From a bacterium (GTDB lineage: Bacteria > Pseudomonadota > Gammaproteobacteria > Burkholderiales > Burkholderiaceae_C), in the NCBI GenBank assembly GCA_030824095.1, contig JAVBYK010000348.1, positions 1 to 8,858 on the forward strand: a stretch of DNA of 8,858 nucleotides, in the 5' to 3' direction. Each line of letters starts with the position of its first letter. Position 1 is the first letter of the stretch. Below the pieces are notes generated by a model that worked only from the letters and a program-made list of their open reading frames with translations, was not told where the DNA came from and did not search any database. A program made the position numbers and the translations under genes. Below, in pieces: positions 1 through 5,942 of this stretch.

Positions 1-557
1 CCATATTTGGCGGCGCCAATGGCCAGGATGCCCGATCCGCAGCCATAGTCCAGCACCCGGTCCGGCATGGCATGCGTCGCAATCCAGCGCAGGCACATGC
101 GGGTCGTCGGGTGGGTTCCGGTGCCAAAGGCCAGGCCTGGGTCCAGACGTATGACTTGGCGGGCCTGCGCGGGCGGTTCGTGCCAGGTGGGGACGATCCA
201 GAATTCGGGGGTGATTTCAACCGGCGCAAACTGGGATTGCGTCAGGCGCACCCAGTCCTGTTCCTGCACCGGTGCCATGGCCAGCAACTGGCAGCCATCA
301 AAGAAGTCCTGCGCCTGCAGCAGTGTGGCTGCATCGCGTGCCAGAGCTTCATCGGCAAACAGCGCCACCACGCGGGAGCGCTGCCAGCCATCCTTGGGCG
401 GTGGCATGCCGGGCTCGCCGAACAGCGCCTGCTCGGCATCGGTCTGGGCGTCGGCATCCTCGACGCTGACGCTCAGGGCGTCCAGCGCATCGAGCGCGTC
501 ACTCAATTGCTCGACCCGGTCCTCGGGGCACATCAGGCTCAGTTCGAACATCGCCAT
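1..557 (-). CDS. prmA: Ribosomal protein L11 methyltransferase PrmA (N-terminal part, cut by window edge)
   Basis: PrmA uses S-adenosylmethionine to methylate ribosomal protein L11 in the cytoplasm. The frame is open from an ATG at 557 to the window edge, giving 185 codons; the family is usually about 290-300 residues, so the catalytic C-terminal half continues outside. The start reads MAMFELSLMCPEDRVE. A W-V-R-L-T-Q-S-Q-F stretch lies near residue 102, the L-D-P-G-L-A-F-G-T-G-T-H-P-T-T block at 138-152, and the SAM-binding motif I (V-L-D-Y-G-C-G-S-G-I-L-A-I) at 168-180. Both later blocks are diagnostic of PrmA rather than of methyltransferases in general. The ATG is only 5 bp past the accC stop, so the genes are almost certainly co-transcribed; the accB-accC-prmA order is widespread in beta- and gammaproteobacteria. 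The site upstream of the start is only weakly Shine-Dalgarno-like, which suggests translational coupling. No frameshift is seen. Confidence 0.95.
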   Translation of the reverse strand, partial: MAMFELSLMCPEDRVEQLSDALDALDALSVSVEDADAQTDAEQALFGEPGMPPPKDGWQRSRVVALFADEALARDAATLLQAQDFFDGCQLLAMAPVQEQDWVRLTQSQFAPVEITPEFWIVPTWHEPPAQARQVIRLDPGLAFGTGTHPTTRMCLRWIATHAMPDRVLDYGCGSGILAIGAAKY

Positions 558-562
558 GGTGA

Positions 563-1912
563 TTACCGCTTGCGCTGGTCCAGCCACTGTTCCAGGTAGT
601 GGATGTTGGTGCCGCCATTCATGAAACTGGCGTCCACCATCAACTCCCGATGCAGGGGGATGTTGGTATTGATGCCCTCGACCACGGTCTCGGCCAGCGC
701 CGTGCGCATGCGGGCCATGGCCTGCTCGCGCGTATCACCGTGGACGATGATCTTGCCGACCATGGAGTCGTAGTTGGGGGGCACGAAGTAGTTGGTGTAC
801 ACATGCGAATCCACACGCACGCCCGGACCGCCCGGCGCATGCCAGGTGGTCACGCGGCCCGGCGATGGGATGAACTTGTACGGATCTTCGGCGTTGACAC
901 GGCACTCGATCGCGTGCCCACGGATTTCGATCTGGCGCTGCGTGAACGGCAGCTTCTCACCGGCCGCCACCATGATCTGCGTGCGCACGATATCGACGCC
1001 CGTGATCATTTCGGTCACCGGATGCTCCACCTGGACCCGGGTGTTCATTTCAATGAAATAGAACTCGCCGTCTTCGTACAAAAATTCGAAAGTACCGGCA
1101 CCCCGGTAGCCAATCTTCTTGCAGGCCGCCACGCAGCGTTCGCCAATGCGCTCGATCAGCTTGCGGTTGATGCCAGGCGCTGGCGCCTCTTCCAGAATTT
1201 TCTGGTGGCGGCGCTGCATGGAACAATCCCGCTCGCCCAAATACACGGCATTACGGTGCTTGTCGGCCAGGATCTGGATTTCAATGTGGCGGGGATTCTG
1301 GAGAAACTTCTCCATGTACACAGCCGGGTTGCCGAATGCGGCACCGGCTTCCGCCTTGGTCATGGCCACGGCGTTGATCAGCGCGGCCTCGGTGTGGACC
1401 ACGCGCATGCCGCGTCCGCCACCGCCGCCCGCCGCCTTGATGATGACGGGGTAGCCAACGGCCTTGGCCATGCGCCGGATCAGTGCTGGGTCGTCGGGTA
1501 GCTCGCCCTCGGAGCCGGGAACACAGGGCACGCCGGCGCGGATCATCGCCTGCTTGGCCGACACCTTGTCGCCCATGATGCGGATCGAGTCCGGCGAGGG
1601 GCCAATGAACTGGAAACCGCTCTTCTCAACCCGCTCGGCAAAATCGGCGTTTTCACTCAGGAAGCCGTATCCGGGGTGAATGGCTTCCGCGTCGGTGACT
1701 TCGGCCGCCGAAATGATGGCTGGCACATTCAGGTAGCTCTGTGCCGACTGGGCCGGTCCGATGCACACCGCCTCATCGGCCAGCTTGATGTACTTGGCAT
1801 CGCGATCGGCTTCGGAATAGACCATCACCGCCTTGACACCCAGCTCGCGGCAGGCGCGCTGGATTCGCAACGCAATCTCGCCACGGTTGGCGATCAGGAT
1901 TTTTTTGAACAT
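563..1912 (-). CDS. accC: Biotin carboxylase subunit of acetyl-CoA carboxylase
   Basis: AccC carries out the ATP- and bicarbonate-dependent carboxylation of biotin on AccB, the first half-reaction of fatty acid synthesis. The protein has 449 residues, the same length as the E. coli enzyme, and key residues fall at the same numbers: K116, K159, H209, K238, E276, E288, N290, R292, E296 and R338. The N-terminal fold starts with K-I-L-I-A-N-R-G-E-I-A-L-R. The glycine-rich ATP-grasp loop is at 159-169 (K-A-A-G-G-G-G-G-R-G-M), and the catalytic M-N-T-R-V-Q-V-E-H-P stretch is at 289-298. The ATG at 1912 gives the standard N terminus; no strong ribosome-binding site precedes it, and the accB stop lies 18 bp upstream, so translation may be coupled. 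Its partner is accB; accA and accD are not in this window. The residue match leaves little doubt about function. Confidence 0.98.
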   Translation of the reverse strand: MFKKILIANRGEIALRIQRACRELGVKAVMVYSEADRDAKYIKLADEAVCIGPAQSAQSYLNVPAIISAAEVTDAEAIHPGYGFLSENADFAERVEKSGFQFIGPSPDSIRIMGDKVSAKQAMIRAGVPCVPGSEGELPDDPALIRRMAKAVGYPVIIKAAGGGGGRGMRVVHTEAALINAVAMTKAEAGAAFGNPAVYMEKFLQNPRHIEIQILADKHRNAVYLGERDCSMQRRHQKILEEAPAPGINRKLIERIGERCVAACKKIGYRGAGTFEFLYEDGEFYFIEMNTRVQVEHPVTEMITGVDIVRTQIMVAAGEKLPFTQRQIEIRGHAIECRVNAEDPYKFIPSPGRVTTWHAPGGPGVRVDSHVYTNYFVPPNYDSMVGKIIVHGDTREQAMARMRTALAETVVEGINTNIPLHRELMVDASFMNGGTNIHYLEQWLDQRKR

Positions 1913-1930
1913 GGGAATGCTTGCAGCAGC

Positions 1931-2398
1931 TTATTCAATCGTGAACAGAGGCTGGCCGTATTCCACTGCCTGCCCGTTGTCACACAGGATGCGGGTGATG
2001 GTGCCGGACTTGTCCGCTTCGATCTCGTTGAGAATCTTCATCGCTTCGATGATGCAGATGGTCTCGCCTTCCTTGACCGCCGAGCCGATTTCCACAAAGG
2101 CCTTGGCACCGGGAGATGAAGAACGGTAGAACGTGCCCACCATCGGCGACTTCACCGTGTGCCCGACTTCCGCGGCCACCGGAGCGACTACCGGTGCGCC
2201 GGCCGGCGCTACGGCAGCAGCGGGCGCTCCTGCGGGAGCAGGCTGCTGTGCATAGACGGGGGCCGGAGCGTAGCTGTGAACGATGGCCCCGCCGCCCTTG
2301 ACGATGCGAACCTTGCCTTCGGCCTCGGTAATTTCCAGTTCGGACACATTGGAGTCCGATACCAGATCAATCAGGGTCTTGAGTTTGCGTAAATCCAT
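1931..2398 (-). CDS. accB: Biotin carboxyl carrier protein of acetyl-CoA carboxylase
   Basis: AccB carries the biotin that shuttles CO2 from biotin carboxylase to the carboxyltransferase. The 155-residue protein has a short N-terminal helix region (MDLRKLKTLIDLVSDSNVSE), a flexible Ala/Pro/Val linker at about 44-77, and a biotinyl domain from about 78 to the end. The biotinyl lysine is K121 in E-A-M-K-I-L-N-E-I; Ile replaces the Met that follows the lysine in E. coli. The S-P-M-V-G-T-F-Y-R-S-S-S-P stretch at 84-96 matches the thumb typical of acetyl-CoA carboxylase carriers, which separates it from lipoyl domains. I chose the ATG at 2398 over one at 2416 because GGAGGT (2402-2407) sits just before it and because family members begin MDLRKLK; the six extra residues from 2416 would span the ribosome-binding site. 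It leads accC and prmA. Confidence 0.97.
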   Translation of the reverse strand: MDLRKLKTLIDLVSDSNVSELEITEAEGKVRIVKGGGAIVHSYAPAPVYAQQPAPAGAPAAAVAPAGAPVVAPVAAEVGHTVKSPMVGTFYRSSSPGAKAFVEIGSAVKEGETICIIEAMKILNEIEADKSGTITRILCDNGQAVEYGQPLFTIE

Positions 2399-2401
2399 GT
2401 T

Positions 2402-2407
2402 ACCTCC
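2402..2407 (-). promoter_or_regulatory. Shine-Dalgarno site of accB
   Basis: On the minus strand GGAGGT is followed by AAC and the ATG at 2398. Spacing is on the short side, but the match to the 16S rRNA tail is strong. It fixes the accB start at 2398; the in-frame ATG at 2416 has no comparable site. Confidence 0.75.
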
Positions 2408-2520
2408 AACGGCCATAATTTAGTGAAACGCGAATTTACAGCAATTTTCGGTCATTTGCCGATAAATATTTGTTTATTGCAGGCATCTGGCGGCAAATTA
2501 ATCTAAATTCAACGCATCGA
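2408..2520 (-). promoter_or_regulatory. AT-rich upstream region with probable accB-accC-prmA promoter
   Basis: This gap between the TlpA-like gene and accB is clearly more AT-rich than its surroundings, as expected of a promoter in a GC-rich genome. On the minus strand the best pair I see is TTGCTG, 16 bases, then TAAATT just before the ATG-like triplet at 2416, which would give a leader of only about a dozen bases before the accB start. Neither hexamer is a strong match, and other AT-rich hexamers around 2460-2510 could serve instead. The rest, to the TlpA-like stop at 2568, shows no gene and no clear terminator. Confidence 0.4.
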
Positions 2521-2567
2521 ACGCTCGGTCGGCGCCCGGGAAAGCCCGTTTTGGCCCGCCAGGGCAC

Positions 2568-3143
2568 TCATTTTAATCGAAGCCAGTTGGCCAGATCGTC
2601 GGGCACCAGGCGCCCCATTTTGCGTTGCAAGACCATTCCGTCGCTGCCCAGCACCACGGAAAACGGCAAACCACCCACCAGATTGCCCATGCCGCGACTC
2701 AGTTCCGCCCCCGCCAGCCCGGCCATGCCAACCGGAAAATCCAGCGGCATTTTCTGCAGAAAGGCTTGGACGGGCGCCAGTTTGTCCACCGCTAAACCCA
2801 CTACTTGCCAGCCGTTGGCCTTATTTTGCCTGTAGAAATCGTTGATTAGCGGAAGTTCTTCCACACAGGGAGCGCACCAGGTGGCCCAGAAGTTCACCAG
2901 CAGAGGACGCCCGCGCAACGCCCCCATGGACACCGTGCCCCCCTGGGGCATCTCAAACTGGCTGGTCCAGAAGCCCTCGGCCGGCGGGCTGGGTGGCGGC
3001 GCATCCGGTGTTTGCGTGCGCCACCAGGCGGCTCCCACGCCCAACAGGCCAGCACCCGCCGCCGTCAGGCCCAACAGCAGCCGGCGCCGGGAATCAGGGG
3101 TCTGCTGTTCCAGGGGGATGGAATTCGGATCTGAAGCGTTCAT
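2568..3143 (-). CDS. Membrane-anchored TlpA/ResA-like thioredoxin-fold protein
   Basis: TlpA-type proteins are periplasm-facing thioredoxin-fold oxidoreductases, often reducing disulphides during cytochrome maturation. The 191-residue protein has a polar N terminus, an S-R-R-R-L-L-L patch at 18-24, and one hydrophobic segment to about residue 41, so it is an uncleaved anchor or signal peptide. A Pro-rich linker (about 46-54) leads to the thioredoxin domain. The active site is W-C-A-P-C at 89-93 within L-V-N-F-W-A-T-W-C-A-P-C, and the cis-proline is probably P160 in G-G-L-P-F. The ATG at 3143 overlaps the upstream stop (ATGA), so the two genes are likely translationally coupled. The specific electron partner cannot be told from sequence. 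Nothing links it functionally to accB beyond position. Confidence 0.88.
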   Translation of the reverse strand: MNASDPNSIPLEQQTPDSRRRLLLGLTAAGAGLLGVGAAWWRTQTPDAPPPSPPAEGFWTSQFEMPQGGTVSMGALRGRPLLVNFWATWCAPCVEELPLINDFYRQNKANGWQVVGLAVDKLAPVQAFLQKMPLDFPVGMAGLAGAELSRGMGNLVGGLPFSVVLGSDGMVLQRKMGRLVPDDLANWLRLK

Positions 3144-3733
3144 GGGCCCACATCATGCAGCAAACTGCGCAGTGCAGCAGTATCCCCACGGGGCCTACGG
3201 CCCCGGCTGTCTGCGCGCATGGCCCCCCGCATGTCGTCCAGGTCATAAATCAGCAGGTGCAGACCCACATGCTCTTCCAGCTCGGCGCAGAAAACATGCA
3301 CACTCAGGGCGTCGACCGGGTCCCCATGCAGACCGGTCACGGTGCGCGGTTCGTAGGCGATATTCATGTCAATCAGCCCGATTTCGGCTGATTTGGGGTC
3401 ATCGCAAAACAACTGCAGGTAAATATCGGAATGCCGTGTTGCCGTGCCATGCCAGACGGCACCGGCAATATGGGGCCTGAAACGCTCCAGCCGCTCCATC
3501 CAGATCAGCGCCAGCCCCCGCAGGGCCTTCAATTCGCCCGGCTGGGTCTCCGCGCAAAACACCGCGATGTAGTCTTCCACGGCCAACTCCAGCGTGTCGT
3601 TGTCGGGCAGCGCAGTGCGAGCTGGCAGCCCCATCTGCCGCACGGCACGCCGCTTGGCGGCCCCAAATTCCAGGCCCTCTTCCACCACCATGCGGGCGGC
3701 CACGGCAGCCAGTTCGTCTTTCAAATCGTCCAT
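3140..3733 (-). CDS. Conserved protein of unknown function, with a degenerate nucleotidyltransferase-like motif
   Basis: I do not recognise a defined function. The protein has 197 residues, is soluble-looking with no signal peptide or membrane segment, and is rich in acidic residues. The N-terminal third is helical (MDDLKDELAAVAARMVVEEG). In the middle, G-A-V-W-H-G-T-A-T-R-H-S-D-I-Y-L-Q-L-F at 91-109 resembles the G-S/T...R-x-S-D-I-D-L signature of minimal nucleotidyltransferases, but the second metal-binding Asp is replaced by Tyr105, so catalysis is doubtful. I chose the ATG at 3733; a TTG at 3778 would add 15 Trp/Arg-rich residues that look like untranslated leader. Its stop overlaps the start of the TlpA-like gene by 4 bp, and it diverges from mpl across about 130 bp. 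The pairing with mpl may lead to its being named as a peptidoglycan ligase, but it lacks Mur ligase motifs. Confidence 0.8.
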   Translation of the reverse strand: MDDLKDELAAVAARMVVEEGLEFGAAKRRAVRQMGLPARTALPDNDTLELAVEDYIAVFCAETQPGELKALRGLALIWMERLERFRPHIAGAVWHGTATRHSDIYLQLFCDDPKSAEIGLIDMNIAYEPRTVTGLHGDPVDALSVHVFCAELEEHVGLHLLIYDLDDMRGAMRADSRGRRPRGDTAALRSLLHDVGP

Positions 3734-3793
3734 GCCCGTATTTTGCTCCCGGTCCGCAAGCGCCCACCAACGGGCCAAAGCGCTCCCCTTTTG

Positions 3794-3822
3794 ATAGCTG
3801 CTGGAGCATGAACCCCGAGGGC
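3794..3822. repeat. Degenerate short repeat, copy 1 (upstream of mpl)
   Basis: ATAGC at 3794-3798 and CGAGGGC at 3816-3822 are separated by exactly 17 bases. The same two words at the same spacing occur downstream of mpl (5346-5374). AGCTGCT, typical of dispersed intergenic repeats I associate with Comamonadaceae, follows in this copy. The family assignment is from memory; the shared spacing is seen directly. Confidence 0.45.
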
Positions 3823-3852
3823 TGGAAGGCGATTCGACACAGAACCGCCCCG

Positions 3853-3858
3853 TAGAAT
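3853..3858 (+). promoter_or_regulatory. -10-like hexamer of mpl (possible leaderless promoter)
   Basis: TAGAAT, a 5-of-6 match to the sigma-70 -10 consensus, ends 6 bases before the mpl ATG at 3865. Transcription would then start at or next to the ATG. No Shine-Dalgarno sequence is present between it and the start. The -35 candidates at normal spacing are weak (CGATTC at 17 bases). Confidence 0.45.
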
Positions 3859-3864
3859 AGACCC

Positions 3865-5349
3865 ATGCACATTCATATTCTTGGCATTTGCGGCACCTTC
3901 ATGGGCGGTCTGGCGGCTCTGGCCCGCGAAGCGGGGCACAAGGTGACCGGCTGCGACGCCGGCGTCTACCCCCCCATGAGCGACCAGCTCCGGGCCCTGG
4001 GCATTGACCTGATCGAAGGCTTTGGCGCCGACCAGATGGCGCTTCAACCCGACATGTACGTGGTCGGCAATGTGGTCAGCCGCGCGCGCCTGGCCGACGG
4101 TTCGCCCAAATTCCCGCTGATGGAAGCCATCCTGGATGCCGGCGCGCCCTACACCAGCGGCCCGCAGTGGCTGGCCGAGCATGTGCTGCAAGGCCGCCAC
4201 GTGCTGGCCGTTGCCGGCACCCACGGCAAGACCACGACCACGGCGATGCTGACGTGGATATTGGAAAGCGCCGGCCTACAACCCGGTTTTCTCGTGGGCG
4301 GCGTCCCATTGAACTTCGGCGTCTCCGCGCGGCTGGGTGGAGGTCGGGGGGCTGCGGGTTTTGCGCAGGTAAAGGAGGAGCCCGCAACGCGGGCGGGGGA
4401 CACGGAGCAAAACCCGCAGCCCCCCGGCCGACCCAACGAACGCCCCCTCTTCGTCATCGAAGCCGACGAATACGACACCGCTTTCTTCGACAAGCGCAGC
4501 AAGTTCGTCCACTACCGCCCGCGCACGGTGGTGCTGAACAACCTGGAGTTCGACCACGCCGACATCTTTGACGACCTGGCCGCTATCGAGCGCCAGTTCC
4601 ACCACCTGGTACGCACCGTGCCCGCGTCAGGGCGCGTCGTCGTGAATGGCCTGGAGGAAAGCCTGACCCGGGTGCTGAACCAGGGCTGCTGGAGCGAGGT
4701 CCGCACATTTGGCAGCGCCGTGAGCGACTTCACCGCGCTGGGCGAACCCCATGCCTTTGACGTGCTGCAGCGCGGTCAGGTGGTGGCGCGCGTGGAATGG
4801 GACGTGGCCGGCGTGCACAACCAGCTCAACGCGCTGGCGGCAATAGCTGCTGCAGAGCACGTGGGCGTAACGCCCGCAATGGCAGCCCAGGCGCTGGGCA
4901 GTTTCCAGAACGTCAAGCGCCGGCTGGAGGTGCGCGCCAGCGTCCCATGGCGTGGTGCTGCGCCCGTCACCATTTACGACGACTTCGCCCACCACCCCAC
5001 CGCCATCCGCACCACCATCAATGGCCTGCGCCGCCGCGTCGGCGCCTCCCGCATCCTGGCCGTGTTCGAGCCGCGCAGCAACACCATGAAACTGGGCGCG
5101 ATGAAGTCCCAATTGCCGTGGAGCCTGGAAGAAGCTGATCTGGCCTTTTGCCACAGTGGCGGACTGGACTGGGACGCCCGTGAGGCGCTGTCCCCCATGG
5201 GCGAGCGTGCCCAGGTGGCCGACAGCATTGACGCACTGGTCGCCCAGGTCATGGCGCAGATCCAGAGCGGCGACCATGTGCTGTGCATGAGCAACGGCGG
5301 CTTTGGCGGCGTTCACCAGAAGTTGATTAAATTGCTACAAACTTCATAG
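3865..5349 (+). CDS. mpl: UDP-N-acetylmuramate:L-Ala-gamma-D-Glu-meso-DAP ligase (murein recycling), with palindromic insert
   Basis: Mpl joins recycled murein tripeptide to UDP-MurNAc in the cytoplasm, saving cell-wall peptide. The 494 residues follow the Mur ligase layout. The N terminus is H-I-H-I-L-G-I-C-G-T-F-M-G-G, and the ATP loop A-G-T-H-G-K-T-T-T-T is at 117-126. F-V-I-E-A-D-E-Y-D-T-A-F-F-D-K-R-S-K-F is at 196-214, N-N-L-E-F-D-H-A-D-I-F at 225-235, H-N-Q-L-N-A-L-A-A at 318-326, Y-D-D-F-A-H-H-P-T-A at 371-380 and E-P-R-S-N-T-M-K at 402-409. The first block and E-Y-D-T-A-F-F-D-K-R separate Mpl from MurC. E. coli Mpl is about 457 residues; most of the excess is a Gly/Pro/Gln-rich stretch at about 158-192 encoded by a palindromic element. 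All conserved blocks are intact, so the enzyme is probably active. It diverges from the unknown gene at 3733, and its TAG lies inside a short repeat. Confidence 0.95.
   Translation: MHIHILGICGTFMGGLAALAREAGHKVTGCDAGVYPPMSDQLRALGIDLIEGFGADQMALQPDMYVVGNVVSRARLADGSPKFPLMEAILDAGAPYTSGPQWLAEHVLQGRHVLAVAGTHGKTTTTAMLTWILESAGLQPGFLVGGVPLNFGVSARLGGGRGAAGFAQVKEEPATRAGDTEQNPQPPGRPNERPLFVIEADEYDTAFFDKRSKFVHYRPRTVVLNNLEFDHADIFDDLAAIERQFHHLVRTVPASGRVVVNGLEESLTRVLNQGCWSEVRTFGSAVSDFTALGEPHAFDVLQRGQVVARVEWDVAGVHNQLNALAAIAAAEHVGVTPAMAAQALGSFQNVKRRLEVRASVPWRGAAPVTIYDDFAHHPTAIRTTINGLRRRVGASRILAVFEPRSNTMKLGAMKSQLPWSLEEADLAFCHSGGLDWDAREALSPMGERAQVADSIDALVAQVMAQIQSGDHVLCMSNGGFGGVHQKLIKLLQTS
4345..4426. repeat. Palindromic (REP/MITE-like) element inserted in frame in mpl
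   Basis: Positions 4345-4364 and 4407-4426 are perfect 20-bp inverted repeats, separated by 42 bases. Inside the loop a second hairpin is formed by GCCCGC (4380-4385), AAC, GCGGGC (4389-4394). TGGGT (4334-4338) and ACCCA (4431-4435) may extend the outer arms imperfectly; that wider unit, 4334-4435, is 102 bases, exactly 34 codons. It is read through as residues about 157-191 of Mpl with no stop. The loop also contains AAAGGAGGAG (4371-4380), a strong Shine-Dalgarno-like word with no start codon at suitable distance. No transposase is present, so mobility would have to be supplied elsewhere. The inverted repeat is direct observation; the mobile origin is inferred. Confidence 0.85.
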
Positions 5350-5352
5350 CAA
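5332..5352. repeat. Small inverted repeat spanning the mpl stop codon
   Basis: TTGCTA (5332-5337) and TAGCAA (5347-5352) are perfect 6-bp arms around a 9-base loop. The right arm contains the mpl stop codon TAG (5347-5349). There is no following T-run, so it is not a convincing terminator; it could be part of the degenerate repeat that continues to 5374. Confidence 0.5.
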
Positions 5353-5374
5353 CAAAACCAGATTCGACGAGGGC
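5346..5374. repeat. Degenerate short repeat, copy 2 (end of mpl)
   Basis: ATAGC at 5346-5350 and CGAGGGC at 5368-5374 are 17 bases apart, exactly as at 3794-3822 upstream of mpl, and both copies continue with a C/T-purine-GG word. The copy overlaps the stop codon of mpl, so the last residues (KLLQTS) may derive from the repeat. Confidence 0.45.
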
Positions 5375-5500
5375 CAGGCACTGAAAATGCCATAAACCAT
5401 TCCGACCCGGGTACCCAGCCGGCCCGGGCGGCGCACCCGGGAACCGCGCATTGCGCAATACTAGGGGGGTTCTCCAACCCCATCTGCGCCCCGACCCACC
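5375..5500. other. Intergenic region with clustered palindromes
   Basis: The gap between mpl and the membrane protein gene has no credible gene. It contains three CCCGGG words between 5406 and 5441, the perfect 10-bp palindrome ATTGCGCAAT (5450-5459), and a 6-bp-stem hairpin GGGGTT-CTCC-AACCCC (5466-5481) ending 19 bases before the ATG at 5501. I see no good sigma-70 promoter, no Shine-Dalgarno site, and no terminator T-run. Confidence 0.5.
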
Positions 5501-5893
5501 ATGAAATGGTTGCGAAAAGTGCCCCATAGCCCCCGTGCCGCCAGCGGTCTGGAGTGGACGTTGTGGCGCAAGCTACCCTGGATCGCCCTGCTGGGCACCG
5601 CACTGCCGTTGATCGCCCTGCTGGCACTGCACATGCTGAGCGACCCGGACACCAGCCCCGCCCAGGCACGCTGGCTGCAGATGGCCGACTTCTTCGTGGG
5701 CGCCGTGCTGGTCTTCCACTGGACCATGGTCGCCACGGTGGCCATCGGCTGTGTCATCGTCATGGTCATGAAGGGCCCCAGCTACCAGGCCGACAGCTAC
5801 CCCGTATCCCACAGCGACCGGCCACGCGCCACGCAGGAAACCGACGAAGAGGCCGCCGCCAAACGGCCCAACAGCAACGGCAACGCGGCATAG
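5501..5893 (+). CDS. Two-helix inner-membrane protein of unknown function
   Basis: I do not recognise a characterised family. The 130-residue protein has a basic, aromatic N terminus (MKWLRKVPHSPRAASGLEWT), a hydrophobic helix at about 25-46 (L-P-W-I-A-L-L-G-T-A-L-P-L), a short periplasmic or cytoplasmic loop (S-D-P-D-T-S-P-A-Q-A-R), and a second helix at about 61-90 ending V-I-V-M-V-M-K. The tail from 91 on is polar and low in complexity (E-E-A-A-A-K-R-P-N-S-N-G-N). Each helix contains a histidine, H44 near the end of the first and H73 in F-H-W-T-M of the second. Positive charges at both ends suggest both termini are in the cytoplasm. No ribosome-binding site is obvious; the ATG at 5501 is the first in frame. 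It ends 49 bp before the CoA-transferase gene, so the two may be co-transcribed. Confidence 0.78.
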   Translation: MKWLRKVPHSPRAASGLEWTLWRKLPWIALLGTALPLIALLALHMLSDPDTSPAQARWLQMADFFVGAVLVFHWTMVATVAIGCVIVMVMKGPSYQADSYPVSHSDRPRATQETDEEAAAKRPNSNGNAA

Positions 5894-5930
5894 GAAACGC
5901 CCATGCATCCCGGCTTCCTGACCGCATATC

Positions 5931-5936
5931 GAGGAG
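5931..5936 (+). promoter_or_regulatory. Shine-Dalgarno site of the CoA-transferase gene
   Basis: GAGGAG is followed by a 6-base spacer and the ATG at 5943, an optimal arrangement. It supports this start and contrasts with the missing site of the gene just upstream. Confidence 0.75.
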
Positions 5937-5942
5937 ACAGCG

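Noticed and set aside
599..1501. A 300-codon open frame on the plus strand opposite accC
   Set aside because: It is the antisense shadow of accC, whose protein matches the known biotin carboxylase residue by residue. The His/Asp-rich translation is typical of a GC-rich reverse frame.
3734..3778. TTG start at 3778 for the unknown gene
   Set aside because: The 15 extra residues look like translated leader, and MDDLKDEL at the ATG 3733 is a more natural N terminus.
4371..4380. Strong Shine-Dalgarno-like word inside mpl as an internal start
   Set aside because: No ATG, GTG or TTG lies at a usable distance downstream, so it is best seen as part of the palindromic element.
4345..4426. The mpl hairpin as a transcription terminator
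   Set aside because: It lies in mid-gene, the arms are separated by 42 bases, and no T-run follows.
4840..4862. Another ATAGCTGCT-like repeat word inside mpl
   Set aside because: It encodes the conserved Ala-rich segment A-A-I-A-A-A-E-H of Mpl and lacks the spaced CGAGGGC partner, so it is ordinary coding sequence.
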